64,000 nucleotides of DNA, taken from Macropodus opercularis (taxonomy: Eukaryota; Chordata; Actinopteri; Anabantiformes; Osphronemidae). Numbering within the stretch: the stretch's first letter is position 1; the number at the start of each line of letters is the position of its first letter. This document shows positions 36,852 through 45,383 of this stretch, piece by piece. Below the pieces are notes generated by a model that was not told the DNA's origin, did no database searches, and saw nothing but the letters and a program-made list of their open reading frames with translations. The position numbers and the translations under genes were made by a program. Location of the stretch: assembly GCA_030770545.1 (NCBI GenBank), contig CM061092.1:20213501-20277500 (forward strand), written 5' to 3'.

Positions 36852-37305
36852 AGTGAATGTTCAGTCTAATGCATTAGTGATGTGTGAAGTGTGAAAGTCA
36901 CCCATTGACGCAGAAAACGTGTGACTGGGGGAAACCTGACGGTGTTAACGTAACCCATCCACACGTACTACATGAGGGGTGAATTAAGGAAACTGTGTGT
37001 CATTAGGAGAATCTAAGCCAGAAGTTTCACCGCCTAGGTTGCGGGGCTCGGATTCTCACATTAAGTTTGAAAATACTATTGTAGGACTGAGCCAAAATCG
37101 AAATGCTGCTCATTTGTTCAGCTACGTCCGCAGGTGATAGACCTGTAGAAGCTTGATGTAGTCGATGGACACGTGAGAAGGTGGCAAATCGTTGACTCAG
37201 TCCAAAGTGTATTAATAAAGGCTATTGATAAAGCCTATTAATAATAAGATATTAATAGAGTCCGTTAATATAGTATAATACTAAAGCCTATTTCATACAG
37301 GAGAG

Positions 37306-37365
37306 ATGGGGAAAACAAACAGTAAGCCCCTTTTGGAGGGGACACAAAGTTTATGGCGTCGTTAG
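37306..37365 (+). pseudogene. Probable authentic Gag start with myristoylation signal, out of frame
   Basis: ATG at 37306 opens a 19-codon frame starting MGKTNSKP, which fits the N-myristoylation pattern MGxxxS of retroviral matrix proteins, and stops at TAG 37363. The main Gag frame lies in a different frame and has a TAA just upstream of 37322. A single frameshift between about 37322 and 37360, a stretch with C, T and G runs, would account for the separation. Confidence 0.6.
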
Positions 37366-38900
37366 ATCCACAACATGTTAAGTGGATCGGCGAATGGGAA
37401 AACAAATATGAATTTAGTGGCAAATTAGTGCCTGATGATTGTCGTAGCCTTCTGTCTAAATTAGACAAAAAGATGACAAAAGAAAAAGGTAAACGTAAAG
37501 AAAAATTACAAAAACAGTGGTTGGCAGCAGCAGAGTGGAATAAGCAAGCTGTAAAAAGACAGGAAGATATACAGCGGAAACAGGCAAAGAAAGACGGCCA
37601 GGCTGTATTACAGGCAGCAGCTCTTGTGAAACCAGATGAAGAATCGGTGCAAGGAAGGTTATTGAGAAAACAAAGGAGGAGAGAGCAGGAAGCAAAGGAT
37701 GCCGGAGATAGGGTTACCACTCGGTTGCAACAATTGCATAAACAGATCGAGGACCAGATAAAACAAACTGGAGACAAGGCGGCAGGTCCGTCCTCTCCAA
37801 TAGCATATAACACGAGGGGAAAGGAAGAGAAGAGTGAGAAATTAAAATCAAAAGCAGCCAGCGTGAATGTGGCTGCACAATATCCAAATCTTAAACATAT
37901 CAAAGTAACCTATGGGTTAGATGATGATGATTGCGAGGATTATGGCCCAATGCCAGATTCTCCGACCCTTGGGCCAGACCAGGTGTTTCCCATGATTGAG
38001 GTAGCTAATCCAAATTTTGGAGTAGGAAATCAAGAAAGAACCATGCATGTTTATCGACCATGGACAGAAACAGACTGTAGTGAAGCTTGCAGAGCATTAG
38101 GTGACCCCACAGTTGACCCTGAACAGTGGATTGAGAAACATAAACAATTAGTTGACTCCTTTGGGTTAAATGGGTGGGAGGTCATGCAGACATTCAGGAA
38201 ATGTCTCCTGTTTCATTGGGGACGTGTGAGAGGGCAATTCACGGGAAAAGCAGCAGATGACACGTGGCTTGCAGCCACTAGTGCTGCTTTGACAGCACAG
38301 AGAGAAGCCGTCTATGTGGAAATAAGAAGAATATGGAGAGCACGACCAGACTATATAAAAATTGCCCAGTGTCGCCAGAAAGATGGGGAGGATGTGTATG
38401 AATACACAGAACGTTTAGATAACGTGTTCAAAGCACATTGTGGCCTTCCGGAAGAACAGGCACCTGATTCAGCTTATCAGAACCAGCTCAAACAGGCGTT
38501 ATTAGCAGGATTTAGAGGCCCAATTTCTGATTTTATTAGAAAGCATAACGTAAATTACACCACAGATGATGTTAACCACACCATGAACTTTGCCAGACAT
38601 GCTAGTGAAGTATTAGCTAAGAAAAAGAAGAAAAGTGTTGAAGCAGCTGTTTACGGCTTATTTGGAGCAGAAGACAACTCAGGAGCAGAAGTGTTTTTCC
38701 AAGGCCCCCCCGGTAGAGGCCGAGGGAGCCTCAGAGGGAGGGGGCGTGGTCGGTCTAGAGGAGGTCCACCTAAACATGATCGATGTTACACTTGTGACAA
38801 GCCAGGACACATAGCCCGAAACTGCCCTGAGAAGCTCAGGAAACAACAGCGAAGGCCTACAGAATATAGTAGACAAAACCCATTTAATCCTAATAATTGA
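37353..38900 (+). CDS. ERV Gag (main frame, 515 codons)
   Basis: Structural polyprotein that assembles the core and packages RNA. From ATG 37353: a Lys-rich, helical matrix/linker part (residues about 35-115), an acidic stretch (LDDDDCEDYGPMP, about 190), a capsid-like domain (about 225-430, including DPEQWIEKHKQLVDSFG and QLKQALLAGFRGP), then a Gly/Arg-rich segment (GRGRGSLRGRGRGRSRGG) and one CCHC zinc knuckle (CYTC...GHIARNC; codons from 38784). The frame is intact apart from its detached myristoylated start at 37306. It ends in TGA at 38898, in frame with protease. Length and one knuckle fit gamma/epsilon-like Gag. No PPxY or PTAP late motif was noticed. Confidence 0.88.
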   Translation: MASLDPQHVKWIGEWENKYEFSGKLVPDDCRSLLSKLDKKMTKEKGKRKEKLQKQWLAAAEWNKQAVKRQEDIQRKQAKKDGQAVLQAAALVKPDEESVQGRLLRKQRRREQEAKDAGDRVTTRLQQLHKQIEDQIKQTGDKAAGPSSPIAYNTRGKEEKSEKLKSKAASVNVAAQYPNLKHIKVTYGLDDDDCEDYGPMPDSPTLGPDQVFPMIEVANPNFGVGNQERTMHVYRPWTETDCSEACRALGDPTVDPEQWIEKHKQLVDSFGLNGWEVMQTFRKCLLFHWGRVRGQFTGKAADDTWLAATSAALTAQREAVYVEIRRIWRARPDYIKIAQCRQKDGEDVYEYTERLDNVFKAHCGLPEEQAPDSAYQNQLKQALLAGFRGPISDFIRKHNVNYTTDDVNHTMNFARHASEVLAKKKKKSVEAAVYGLFGAEDNSGAEVFFQGPPGRGRGSLRGRGRGRSRGGPPKHDRCYTCDKPGHIARNCPEKLRKQQRRPTEYSRQNPFNPNN

Positions 38901-38904
38901 CTAG
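38898..38904 (+). promoter_or_regulatory. Gag stop with readthrough context TGA-CTAG
   Basis: TGA CTA G is the best-known leaky stop context in animals and alphaviruses. The same frame stays open from 38901 into protease. Gammaretroviruses express Pol by stop readthrough in one frame, so this fits the class. Here the 3' CTA context rather than TAG plus a pseudoknot may be the driver; a downstream structure was not worked out. Confidence 0.65.
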
Positions 38905-39278
38905 GCTCGCAGGAGAGTTCACCGGACCCAGACAGACCTGATGATTTTTTAGACCTCACTTGTGTGATAGAAACATTAGTAGCACAGACCGGTAATAAGA
39001 ACACTCCCACCAGAACTTTGACAGTAGAAGGTCGTGACGTCGTTTTCTTATGTGATTCAGGAGCAGACCGCACAGTTTTAAAAGAGCACGTTGAGGGAGT
39101 TTCCGCTTCAAACGACCGTATTTTTGTGCAATCAGCAAACGGCAGAATAACATCAAGTGCAGTGTCTAAACCTGTGTCTGTAAAAGATCTTCAGACTAAC
39201 TTAGAAATAACAGCACCCATAGTAATGTGTCCAGCGTGTCCAGTGAACCTCTTAGGGCGAGACTTAATGATAAAATGA
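38901..39278 (+). CDS. ERV protease
   Basis: Retroviral aspartic protease that cleaves Gag and Gag-Pol. The frame runs on from the Gag TGA without a break. The active-site motif is LCDSGADRTVL (Asp codon 39054), and the C-terminal NLLGRDLM motif (about 39247) is present. All recognisable key residues are kept. The frame ends at an in-frame TGA (39276) that probably arose by mutation, since the same frame continues beyond it into the next domain. There is no start codon of its own, as expected for a readthrough product; the first internal ATG is at 38940. Confidence 0.85.
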   Translation, partial: LGSQESSPDPDRPDDFLDLTCVIETLVAQTGNKNTPTRTLTVEGRDVVFLCDSGADRTVLKEHVEGVSASNDRIFVQSANGRITSSAVSKPVSVKDLQTNLEITAPIVMCPACPVNLLGRDLMIK

Positions 39279-39845
39279 CATATTTCCGTCGTACCCACCT
39301 CAAAAGGAATGGTGGCTATAGGAAAAGATGAAACAGTGCCTACATATCCCCTCTTAGCCAGTGGGATACCACAGTATTATTGGTCTTTAGATTTCCCAAA
39401 TCCAGACCCGGGGAAAATAGGGAAAGAATTATTAAAACTGGCTGATAACAGCCAATCAGGAGACTATGTCTCTATGTCTCCAAGCGAGATGCATGTTACC
39501 CTCTGGTACAAACATGACCCAGGGTCAGATCACCAATATGATAAGCTGGTGAATGACTCTGGACCCCAACGTGTAACATTACAACATTATTACACTGATG
39601 GCAAAGGAATGTCAGCCTGTGACGTTCTATTGCCAGATAAAGCTTTCAAGCTGTTTAAAAACCGTGGCTCACAGCCGCATGTCTCTGTGACCAGAGACCC
39701 CCAGCACAAATGGGAGTTTCTGGGCCCGTGGTTGAAAGAGACAATGAGACACACACACTGGAGGCCAGAGCAAGACGGGTGGGAAATAAATCACACCCGA
39801 GACAGATGGAGAAAACCTTTAGGCTCACACCACACACCCACTTAG
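39279..39845 (+). CDS. Extra Pol domain between protease and RT, 2H phosphoesterase-like
   Basis: About 178 residues from ATG 39309, same frame as protease, ending at TAG 39843. It has two HxTx/HxSx motifs, MHVTLWY (His at residue 62) and PHVSVTR (His 124). A predicted strand (QYYWSLDF, about 22-29) and helix (GKIGKELLKLA) come before the first motif. This order of strand, helix, H-h-T-h, then H-h-S-h is the signature of the 2H phosphoesterase fold (AKAP7/LigT type, also seen in coronavirus NS2 and rotavirus VP3 C-terminal domains that degrade 2',5'-oligoadenylate). dUTPase motifs are absent. The function is inference from motifs only; spacing of 62 residues is shorter than in the best-known members. 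RT follows after a frame change. Confidence 0.55.
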   Translation, partial: HISVVPTSKGMVAIGKDETVPTYPLLASGIPQYYWSLDFPNPDPGKIGKELLKLADNSQSGDYVSMSPSEMHVTLWYKHDPGSDHQYDKLVNDSGPQRVTLQHYYTDGKGMSACDVLLPDKAFKLFKNRGSQPHVSVTRDPQHKWEFLGPWLKETMRHTHWRPEQDGWEINHTRDRWRKPLGSHHTPT

Positions 39846-39883
39846 AGAGTTCTTATGAGTCTAAATGACAGCCATGCCCAATA

Positions 39884-40778
39884 ATGTCAACAGTAACAGA
39901 CCCACTGTTGAAAACAGTTCCTGATGAATTTTGGTCTAAGGGAAAAGCAGATGTAGGTTTAATGACTACTGCTCGACCTGTAGTGATAAAACCAAAAGCG
40001 GACTATAGACCTCGTGTCCGTCAGTATCCACTTAAACCAGATGCAGAGAAAGGCATCCAGCCAGTGATAGCTGATATGATTAAAGCAGGCATCATAATTC
40101 AAGCTCCAGATGCTCCATGTAATACTCCCATTTTTCCTGTTAAGAAAGCAGAAACGGGACAATGGAGGATGGTCCAGGATTTAAGAGCAGTAAATCAAGC
40201 TGTGGAAAGCAGGGCCCCATGTGTGCCTGACCCACACACATTGTTAAACCAGTTAAGAGTTGAAATTTACATATCAGGGAAAGAAGTATACTTATACTCA
40301 GTTACCACAAGGTTTCTGTGACAGTCCCACTATATTTACTGCAGAAATAAATAATTGTTTGGCTGATTTCCAAATGCCTGAACACAGCCAACTATTGGTA
40401 TATGTAGATGATCTATTAATAGCATCAGACACAGAAGAACATAACAAGCAGGTTTCTGTGGCATTATTTAAACATTTACAAAGAACAGGAAACAAGGCCT
40501 CACTTTCAAAGTTACAGTGGGCCAGACAAGCTGTAGTTTTCTTAGGCCATGAAGTATCTCCTGAAGGTCGAAGAATCACAGACACCAGAAAAAAGTCTAT
40601 ATTAGATGCACCGAAACCCGTCACAAAGCAACACATGAGTTTTCTAGGCTTGTGCAACTATTGTAGGTTGTGGATCCCAAATTATGCACAAATGACACAA
40701 CCGTTGTTAGATCTTATCTATGGTGAACCAATGACTATGAAACAAACTTTGCAGTGGACAGATGCAGCACCGAGCTGA
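39884..40778 (+). pseudogene. ERV reverse transcriptase, frameshifted and missing motif A
   Basis: Fingers region in one frame from about 39884 (DFWSKGK-like start, RQYPLKPDAEKGIQPVIADM, then TGQWRMVQDLRAVNQ). After DPHTLLNQL (about 40255) the sequence passes directly to the strand before LPQGFCDSP in a new frame. The segment with the first catalytic Asp (motif A) is thus deleted. The YVDD box is intact (40401-40412) and is followed by SLSKLQWARQAVVFLGHEVSPEGRRI and the thumb (MSFLGLCNYCRLWIPNYA). TGA at 40776 ends the frame. The enzyme cannot be active as encoded. Confidence 0.88.
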
Positions 40779-41303
40779 AACAAGCACTTACCAGCTCCAC
40801 GGTTATTGGGCTACCAGACTACACCAAGCCCTTCGTACAGACTGTTGATTGTAAGGGTTCATTTCTGACGTCTATGTTAGATGAAGCCTGTGGCTTACTA
40901 CTCTAAGAGATTAGATCCAGTTGCATGCGCTTTGCCTAGCTGTGTCAGAGCTGTGTGTGCTGCAGCGTTAGCCATACAAGCCTCTGCTGAGGTTGTGCTT
41001 TATCACCCGCTGCAACTGTTAGTGCCTCATGAAGTAGACGTGTTACTGACTCAGACAAAAATGACATTTCTGTCTCCTGCGAGACATTTGTCTTTACTGT
41101 CAACGTTGCTTTGGCAACCACATTTGACCATTAAAAGATGTTCAACTCTGAACCCGGCAACCCTCCTGCCACATCCACATGAGGGGCTGCCACATCGTTG
41201 TCTAGCTGACACAGAACAGCAGTGTAAACCACGACCTGACTTGAAAGATACTCCTTTAGAGGAAGGAGAATGTTGGTTTGTTGATGACTCCTCAAGGTAC
41301 TAA
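40772..41303 (+). pseudogene. ERV RT connection domain, frameshifted
   Basis: The connection continues in a second frame (ELKQALTSSTVIGLPDY, 40772-40880) and then a third (KPVAYYSKRLDPVA from 40881), ending near the first RNase H acidic residue (ECWFVDDSSRY, about 41271-41303). Two frame changes lie within about 500 bp. Matches to RT connection sequence are by pattern (YSKRLDP, RHLSLLSTLLWQPHLTIKRC). Confidence 0.75.
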
Positions 41304-41791
41304 TCAGTCTGGGTTCGCGGTAGTTACACAGGACATCATTCATCACAGCAATGAAGTTACCATCTCACTATTCTGCACAAGCTGCAGAAATTGTGGCATT
41401 AACTGAAGCGTGTAGAACTGGACGTGGGAAAAGACTGACAGTGTACACAGACAGTCAGTTTGCTTTTTCTACATTACATTGCTTTGCCGCCCAGTGGGCT
41501 CGTAGAGGAATGACAACTTCTACAGGGAAGACAGTGCAACATGCAAAACTGTTGGAAGCATTATTACAAGCTGTGCTTTTGCCAAAAGCATTAGCAGTGT
41601 GTAAATGTGCGGCACATACGAAAGGGAAAGATTCAGTTTCACTAGGAAATGCGTTTGCAGACAAGATAGCGAAAGAAGCAGCAGAAGGAAAATATGGAAC
41701 AATGGTCATGGTGGCACAGGATTCTCCTCAAGTGCCACTAGACATAGAAATGATCAGAGACATGCAACTAACTCTCCTAAGCAAGAAGTGA
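41304..41791 (+). pseudogene. ERV RNase H
   Basis: After a frame change near 41350: SAQAAEIVALTEAC (Glu of the active site), VYTDSQFAF (catalytic Asp) and HTKGKDSVSLGNAFADKIA (His and the last Asp). All four acidic positions can be recognised if the first is taken from the preceding frame. The frame closes with TGA at 41789, after which the integrase N-terminus continues in another frame. Confidence 0.8.
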
Positions 41792-41934
41792 CAAACTGGC
41801 TTAAAGACGGAGCACAAATTGAAAATGATGTTCACTACATTAACAAGAAGCCATGCCTACCTAGAAGTCTGTTCCATACAGCAGCTGTAATGAGCCATGG
41901 GCCATGTCTCAACAGGGATCCCCCCTGTTGAGAC
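41760..41934 (+). pseudogene. ERV integrase N-terminal zinc-binding region, disrupted
   Basis: The frame reads QEVTNWLKDGAQIENDVHYI and LPRSLFHTAAVMSHG, as in the start of class I retroviral integrases. It then runs into a perfect inverted repeat (41890-41950) and a stop at 41929-41931. The remaining zinc ligands (CRSCLICCKHN, about 42025) lie beyond it, so the domain is split by a small inverted duplication. Confidence 0.7.
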
Positions 41935-41950
41935 ATGGCCCATGGCTCAT
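41890..41950. repeat. Perfect 28-bp inverted repeat with 5-nt spacer inside integrase
   Basis: Left arm 41890-41917 (ATGAGCCATGGGCCATGTCT followed by CAACAGGG), spacer ATCCC, right arm 41923-41950, its exact reverse complement. The centre contains GGGATCCC. The right arm runs into GGCCCATGGTGAC, which repeats the GGGCCATG motif of the left arm. Confidence 0.95.
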
Positions 41951-42462
41951 GGCCCATGGTGACAATAATTGACCAGCACTTCTATGCTTATGGATTTAAT
42001 ACTTACTCAAAACATTTTTGTAGATCATGTCTCATCTGTTGCAAACATAATCCACAAGGTAATCTCAGACCAAAAAGAGGACAGTTCCCCCGAACTAAAT
42101 ATCCTTTCCGGTTCATACACATGGACTTTATTGAACTAACACCAAGCCAGCAATATAAGTATTGCCTCGTTCTCATAGAGCCATTTTCAAAATGGGTTGA
42201 AATCGTTCCAAGTAAGACAGCAGATGCTCTTACAGTAGCAAAAGCCATATGCAAGCACATAATACCACAACATGGTATTCCAGAAGTAATCTATAGTGAC
42301 AACGGGACACGTTTTGTGAACGAAGTAGTGTCGCGAATGGCAGAACATCTAGGAATACGTCTGAAAAATCACTGTTCATACCACCCACAAAGTGCAGGAT
42401 TGGTGGAAAGAACCAATGGCACCGTGAAAGGCCATGGAGCAAACAGGCAGACCATGGCCTGA
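41935..42462 (+). pseudogene. ERV integrase catalytic core
   Basis: The core starts at about 41950 with second-half zinc ligands (CRSCLICCKHNPQGN). It has an intact DDX35E triad: Asp 42124 (FIHMDFIELTP), Asp 42298 (IYSDNGTRF) and Glu 42406 (GLVERTNGTVK). The spacing between the last two is exactly 35 residues. The frame ends at TGA 42460 shortly after the triad. The core residues survive although the flanking domains are in different frames. Confidence 0.88.
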
Positions 42463-42876
42463 GTGTTTAGATTTGGTAAAAATGTATATGCGCATTACTC
42501 CTACAGATAAAGGATTAACTCCTTTTGAGATTGTGCATGGGAGATCTTTCGTGTTACCAATGATGACTAATGTTAAAGAAAAGGCAGAAGACACACACAC
42601 ACATTAGCAAACTGGATGTGCAAAATGCTGAAGGGGAAAGAGGTTGTTAATGCCAATAATCTGCCAGATAATGATCTGTCTCCCCAGGTGACGCTTATAC
42701 AGCCAGGTGACCAGGTCCTCATCAAAGTGATTAAACGGAAGAACTGGTCCAGCCCCCGCTGGGAAGGCCCCTACACAGTCCTGCTGACCACTCCCACAGC
42801 GTTGAAGATAGCAGAGAGAGACACGTGGATTCACCAGACCCACTGCAAAAAGCTGACACCGCTGACATCTGAGTAG
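42463..42876 (+). pseudogene. ERV integrase C-terminal domain with GPY/F module
   Basis: The helix after the core (ITPTDKGLTPFEIVHGRSFVLP, about 42492-42557) is in a shifted frame. From 42616 another open stretch runs to TAG 42874 and includes [19 protein letters not shown] and [20 protein letters not shown], the SH3-like fold with GPY/F motif found in gammaretroviral and Ty3/gypsy integrases. There is a short CA run (ACACACACACAC) at 42591-42602. Confidence 0.82.
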
Positions 42877-42942
42877 GGTGGAAGTCGGCCGGCACCAAAG
42901 CCTTTGGCTGCAGAAAAAACCATCTGAACCCTGCTCCCAGCT

Positions 42943-44666
42943 ATGATGTCGAGGGTTAAGCTGTGTGCAGTGGTAATTGCTGGAACTGTAGCTGCGATAG
43001 CTATAGTGACTCTGTTGCTGTGGGAAGATGGTCTCTTACCGGGGCAGGGATCTCCAGGGAAGGTCATCTTGCATCGTCCGAGCCGAGCCATCAGAGACTG
43101 GGACGCATGGGAGGCAGCACGGGACTACCTCAAGGACAATCCAGATGGTAATCTATGGCTGGCATATACCAACTATACGGCCAAGACAATTACTGAAGGG
43201 TCTTGTGTGATCTGTGCCAAGGCGCGACCACAACTGTCTATTGTTCCTTTTCCTTATGACACACATTCCTGTTATCAAGAAGCTCGAGACAGGGAGCTGG
43301 TGTCAGAGGATTCTTGCAGTATTCGACTAACCGCTCAAGTCACAGGAACTCCACTAAAGGACTACATCCCTAGAGTCCAGTTTAACAAAAATATTGTGAA
43401 GTACCCTGTACAATGAGAGCAGTACTGGGACTAGCAGGAAAAACATTTACTTTAATGTGTACAACATATCTAGACGCATTTGGACAGTATGTGAATCTAT
43501 AGATCCCAAGTGGCCTACAGGGGAACCCATACAGAGAACAACTAGTAAATCTGGGGAGTTCCCGGCCAGTGGGGTTTGTGCAAACTGTACGTTTGAGAGT
43601 TTTCACAGGTCAGGAAAGGGACAGCGACTGGGAGAATTTCCAACCTGCACCACCACATGGAATGTGACGGACAGAACCAAGACATGGGGGAAGCCCATTG
43701 GAACGGGTTGGACCGAGCATATCGAGAAACGGAACAACCTCACCTACTACAACGTTGCAGGTATACCAAGGGCACCTCCATACCAGGGATTTCGACCGAC
43801 TGGCATGGGAGATTGCCGACGTGTGGTGGATGTGTGGAGGAGCTCCCAGACAGACTTTACCGACAGACTGGACTGGCACCTGCACGCAAGTAATGTTTCT
43901 CACAAGTGACATACACGTAGGAAGAGAACAACAAACAGACAGGAGTCGGCGTAACATTGATATCAGAGCTCAAATGAGTTTGAGCACCGTCTACCTGGAC
44001 TCTATTGGGCAACCACGAGGTATTCCACATGAGTTTAAAGCACGGGATGAAGTTAAAGGAGGCTTCACATTAGCTATTCCATTTATGGGCCCCATAGCTG
44101 AAGTAGCTAAGAACACTGAATGGATTAATTACATTTATTACAATCAGCAGAGATTTGTCAACATTACTCACAATGGGATGAGAGGACTGGCTGAACAACT
44201 GGCACCTACCTCTCTAATGGCATGGCAGACCCGTATGGGAGTTGACATGTTGTTAGCAGAGAAAGGAGGACTGTGTGTTATGTTCGGTGATGAATGTTGT
44301 ACTTTTATTCCAAACAACACAGCTCCAGGCGGTTCAGTCAGCATCGCTCTAAAGAACCTGAAAAGTCTGAAGGAAGAATTGGCACGAAACTCTGGAGTTG
44401 AAAATCCATGGGGGAAGAGGTTTGATTCAATGTTTGGGCAATGGAAGTCTACTATTGTGACTTTCCTTACTGCAATAGGGATAGTATTGCTTCTATTTCT
44501 GTTCTCGGCCTGTTGTGTTATACCCTGTGTCCGTAGCCTCATTGTGAAGAGTGCTGAAACGGCAGTGTCACAGCAGTTCACAATCCAACAACTGGAACTG
44601 GAGAAAGAGATCTACGAGGATGACGAGCGGGAAGAGTGTATCTCCCTAATCGACATAGCAGAATAA
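42943..44666 (+). pseudogene. ERV envelope glycoprotein, two frameshifts
   Basis: From ATG 42943 a hydrophobic signal/anchor (VVIAGTVAAIAIVTLLLW) is followed by surface-subunit sequence with N-glycosylation sites. The frame changes near 43410 and again near 43900. The last, longest frame (to TAA 44664) holds a furin-like RSRR (43941-43952), a Gly-rich hydrophobic stretch (GGFTLAIPFMGPIAEVA), the CX6CC motif of class I TM proteins (Cys codons 44274, 44295 and 44298), a membrane span (VTFLTAIGIVLLLFLFSACC, about 44455-44515) and a short acidic tail. The motifs that define a gamma-type Env are kept, but the protein cannot be made in one piece. Env overlaps nothing; it starts 67 bp after pol ends. 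Confidence 0.85.
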
Positions 44667-44798
44667 TCAATGCCTGATGTATGATGCATGTTCCGAAAAT
44701 GAGAGATCAAGTGGAATGTGTCTGATGATGATTCGTGCAGATTGTGTTTGCTATTCATGTATATAATGTTAAAGTTTTTTTCTTGCCCAGGGTACACA

Positions 44799-44817
44799 GG
44801 AGGACAGACAGGAGGGA
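44799..44817 (+). promoter_or_regulatory. ERV polypurine tract
   Basis: Purine-rich AGGAGGACAGACAGGAGGGA lies immediately before the 3' LTR (TGTTAGAGG at 44819), where the plus-strand primer is expected. It is interrupted by single pyrimidines; the uninterrupted core is GGAGGGA. Confidence 0.6.
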
Positions 44818-44818
44818 T

Positions 44819-45378
44819 TGTTAGAGGATATGGAGCATAAGCATTGTCCTCTCTGTGTTTGGTCCTGTCTGTGTCTCTGTGACCTGCAACCTTCTCTTGC
44901 TTTTACTTTTATAAACATGCAACGATTTCTAGTATTAGAGGAGAGTGGTTTTACCACCTATGTCAGGAGGAGGTTTTGCAGACCACATTTATTGCTTAAC
45001 GGCTCCATAGGTATCTGACACCACATGGAGCTGTCCACTATCTTGCTATGCCTGCATGCATCTTTTACGACTTGTAGTGTTTGGGAAAGGGGGTCTCAAC
45101 CGCCTGCATCAAAGGAGGAAGCTTCACAACCTATGTATATGTTATCTACCATATATGGACTTTATTGCACCAGATGTAGAAGGAGTGACTTTCATACTGA
45201 TCTCAATAAAAGACCTGTGTGCGAGAGAGGAGTTTGGAGTTCTCCAGCTGGCCACTAAGTTGTTGTGTTCAGAGAGGCTCCCCTCGTGCACGAGTAAAAG
45301 AAGCTGAGATTCTCGAGTTTGTCTTCATGTGTCAGGTGTCTCTGCGATTGTTTAAGTGTTGGCAGGTTAGACCCAACA
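44819..45378 (+). repeat. ERV 3' LTR
   Basis: 560 bp, TGTTAGAGG...CCCAACA, paired with 35908-36467. TATAAA is at 44910-44915. It retains a stretch (AGATGTAGAAGGAGTGACTT, about 45171) that in the 5' LTR is replaced by a duplicated CTGATCTCAATAT motif. Confidence 0.92.
45205..45210 (+). terminator. ERV polyadenylation signal (3' LTR)
   Basis: AATAAA in TCTCAATAAAAGACC. Proviral transcripts would be cleaved downstream of this copy. Confidence 0.6.
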
Positions 45379-45383
45379 CTTAC
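45379..45383 (+). repeat. Target-site duplication, right (CTTAC)
   Basis: Matches 35903-35907. Five bases is usual for some class I ERVs and lentiviruses; gammaretroviruses such as MLV make four. Confidence 0.9.

Larger units (their letters stand above)
36468..37305 (+). other. ERV 5' leader
   Basis: 838 bp between LTR and first Gag ATG. It holds the primer-binding site, splice donor and hairpin array described separately. The distal half (36860-37300) is A/T-richer, with TATTAATA-like runs at 37210-37280, and shows no long open frame or structure that I could recognise. Confidence 0.6.
35908..45378 (+). mobile_element. Endogenous retrovirus, class I (gamma/epsilon-like), full-length but defective
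   Basis: A 9,471-bp provirus with two 560-bp LTRs, tRNA-primer site, leader, gag, pro, an extra domain, RT/RNase H, integrase, env and a polypurine tract. Class I assignment rests on pro following gag in the same frame behind a TGA, the GPY/F module in the integrase C-terminus, and the CX6CC motif in Env TM. The 5-bp target duplication also fits. Gag has one CCHC box. At least eight reading-frame breaks and an RT deletion make it non-functional. It lies inside the pol gene of the Ty3/gypsy element in the same orientation, so it is younger than that element. Confidence 0.9.

Noticed and set aside
37265..37903. 212-codon minus-strand open frame opposite Gag, rich in Cys, Phe and Ser
   Set aside because: Antisense shadow of the Lys/Gln-rich Gag sequence; no start context or domain.
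39279..39845. dUTPase as the identity of the extra Pol domain
   Set aside because: The position would suit a dUTPase, but none of its five motifs is visible and the two HxS/T motifs point elsewhere.
45219..45383. Start of the long open frame that runs into gypsy RNase H
   Set aside because: Its first 55 codons are ERV LTR sequence read through into the gypsy frame; a fusion by insertion, not a gene start.
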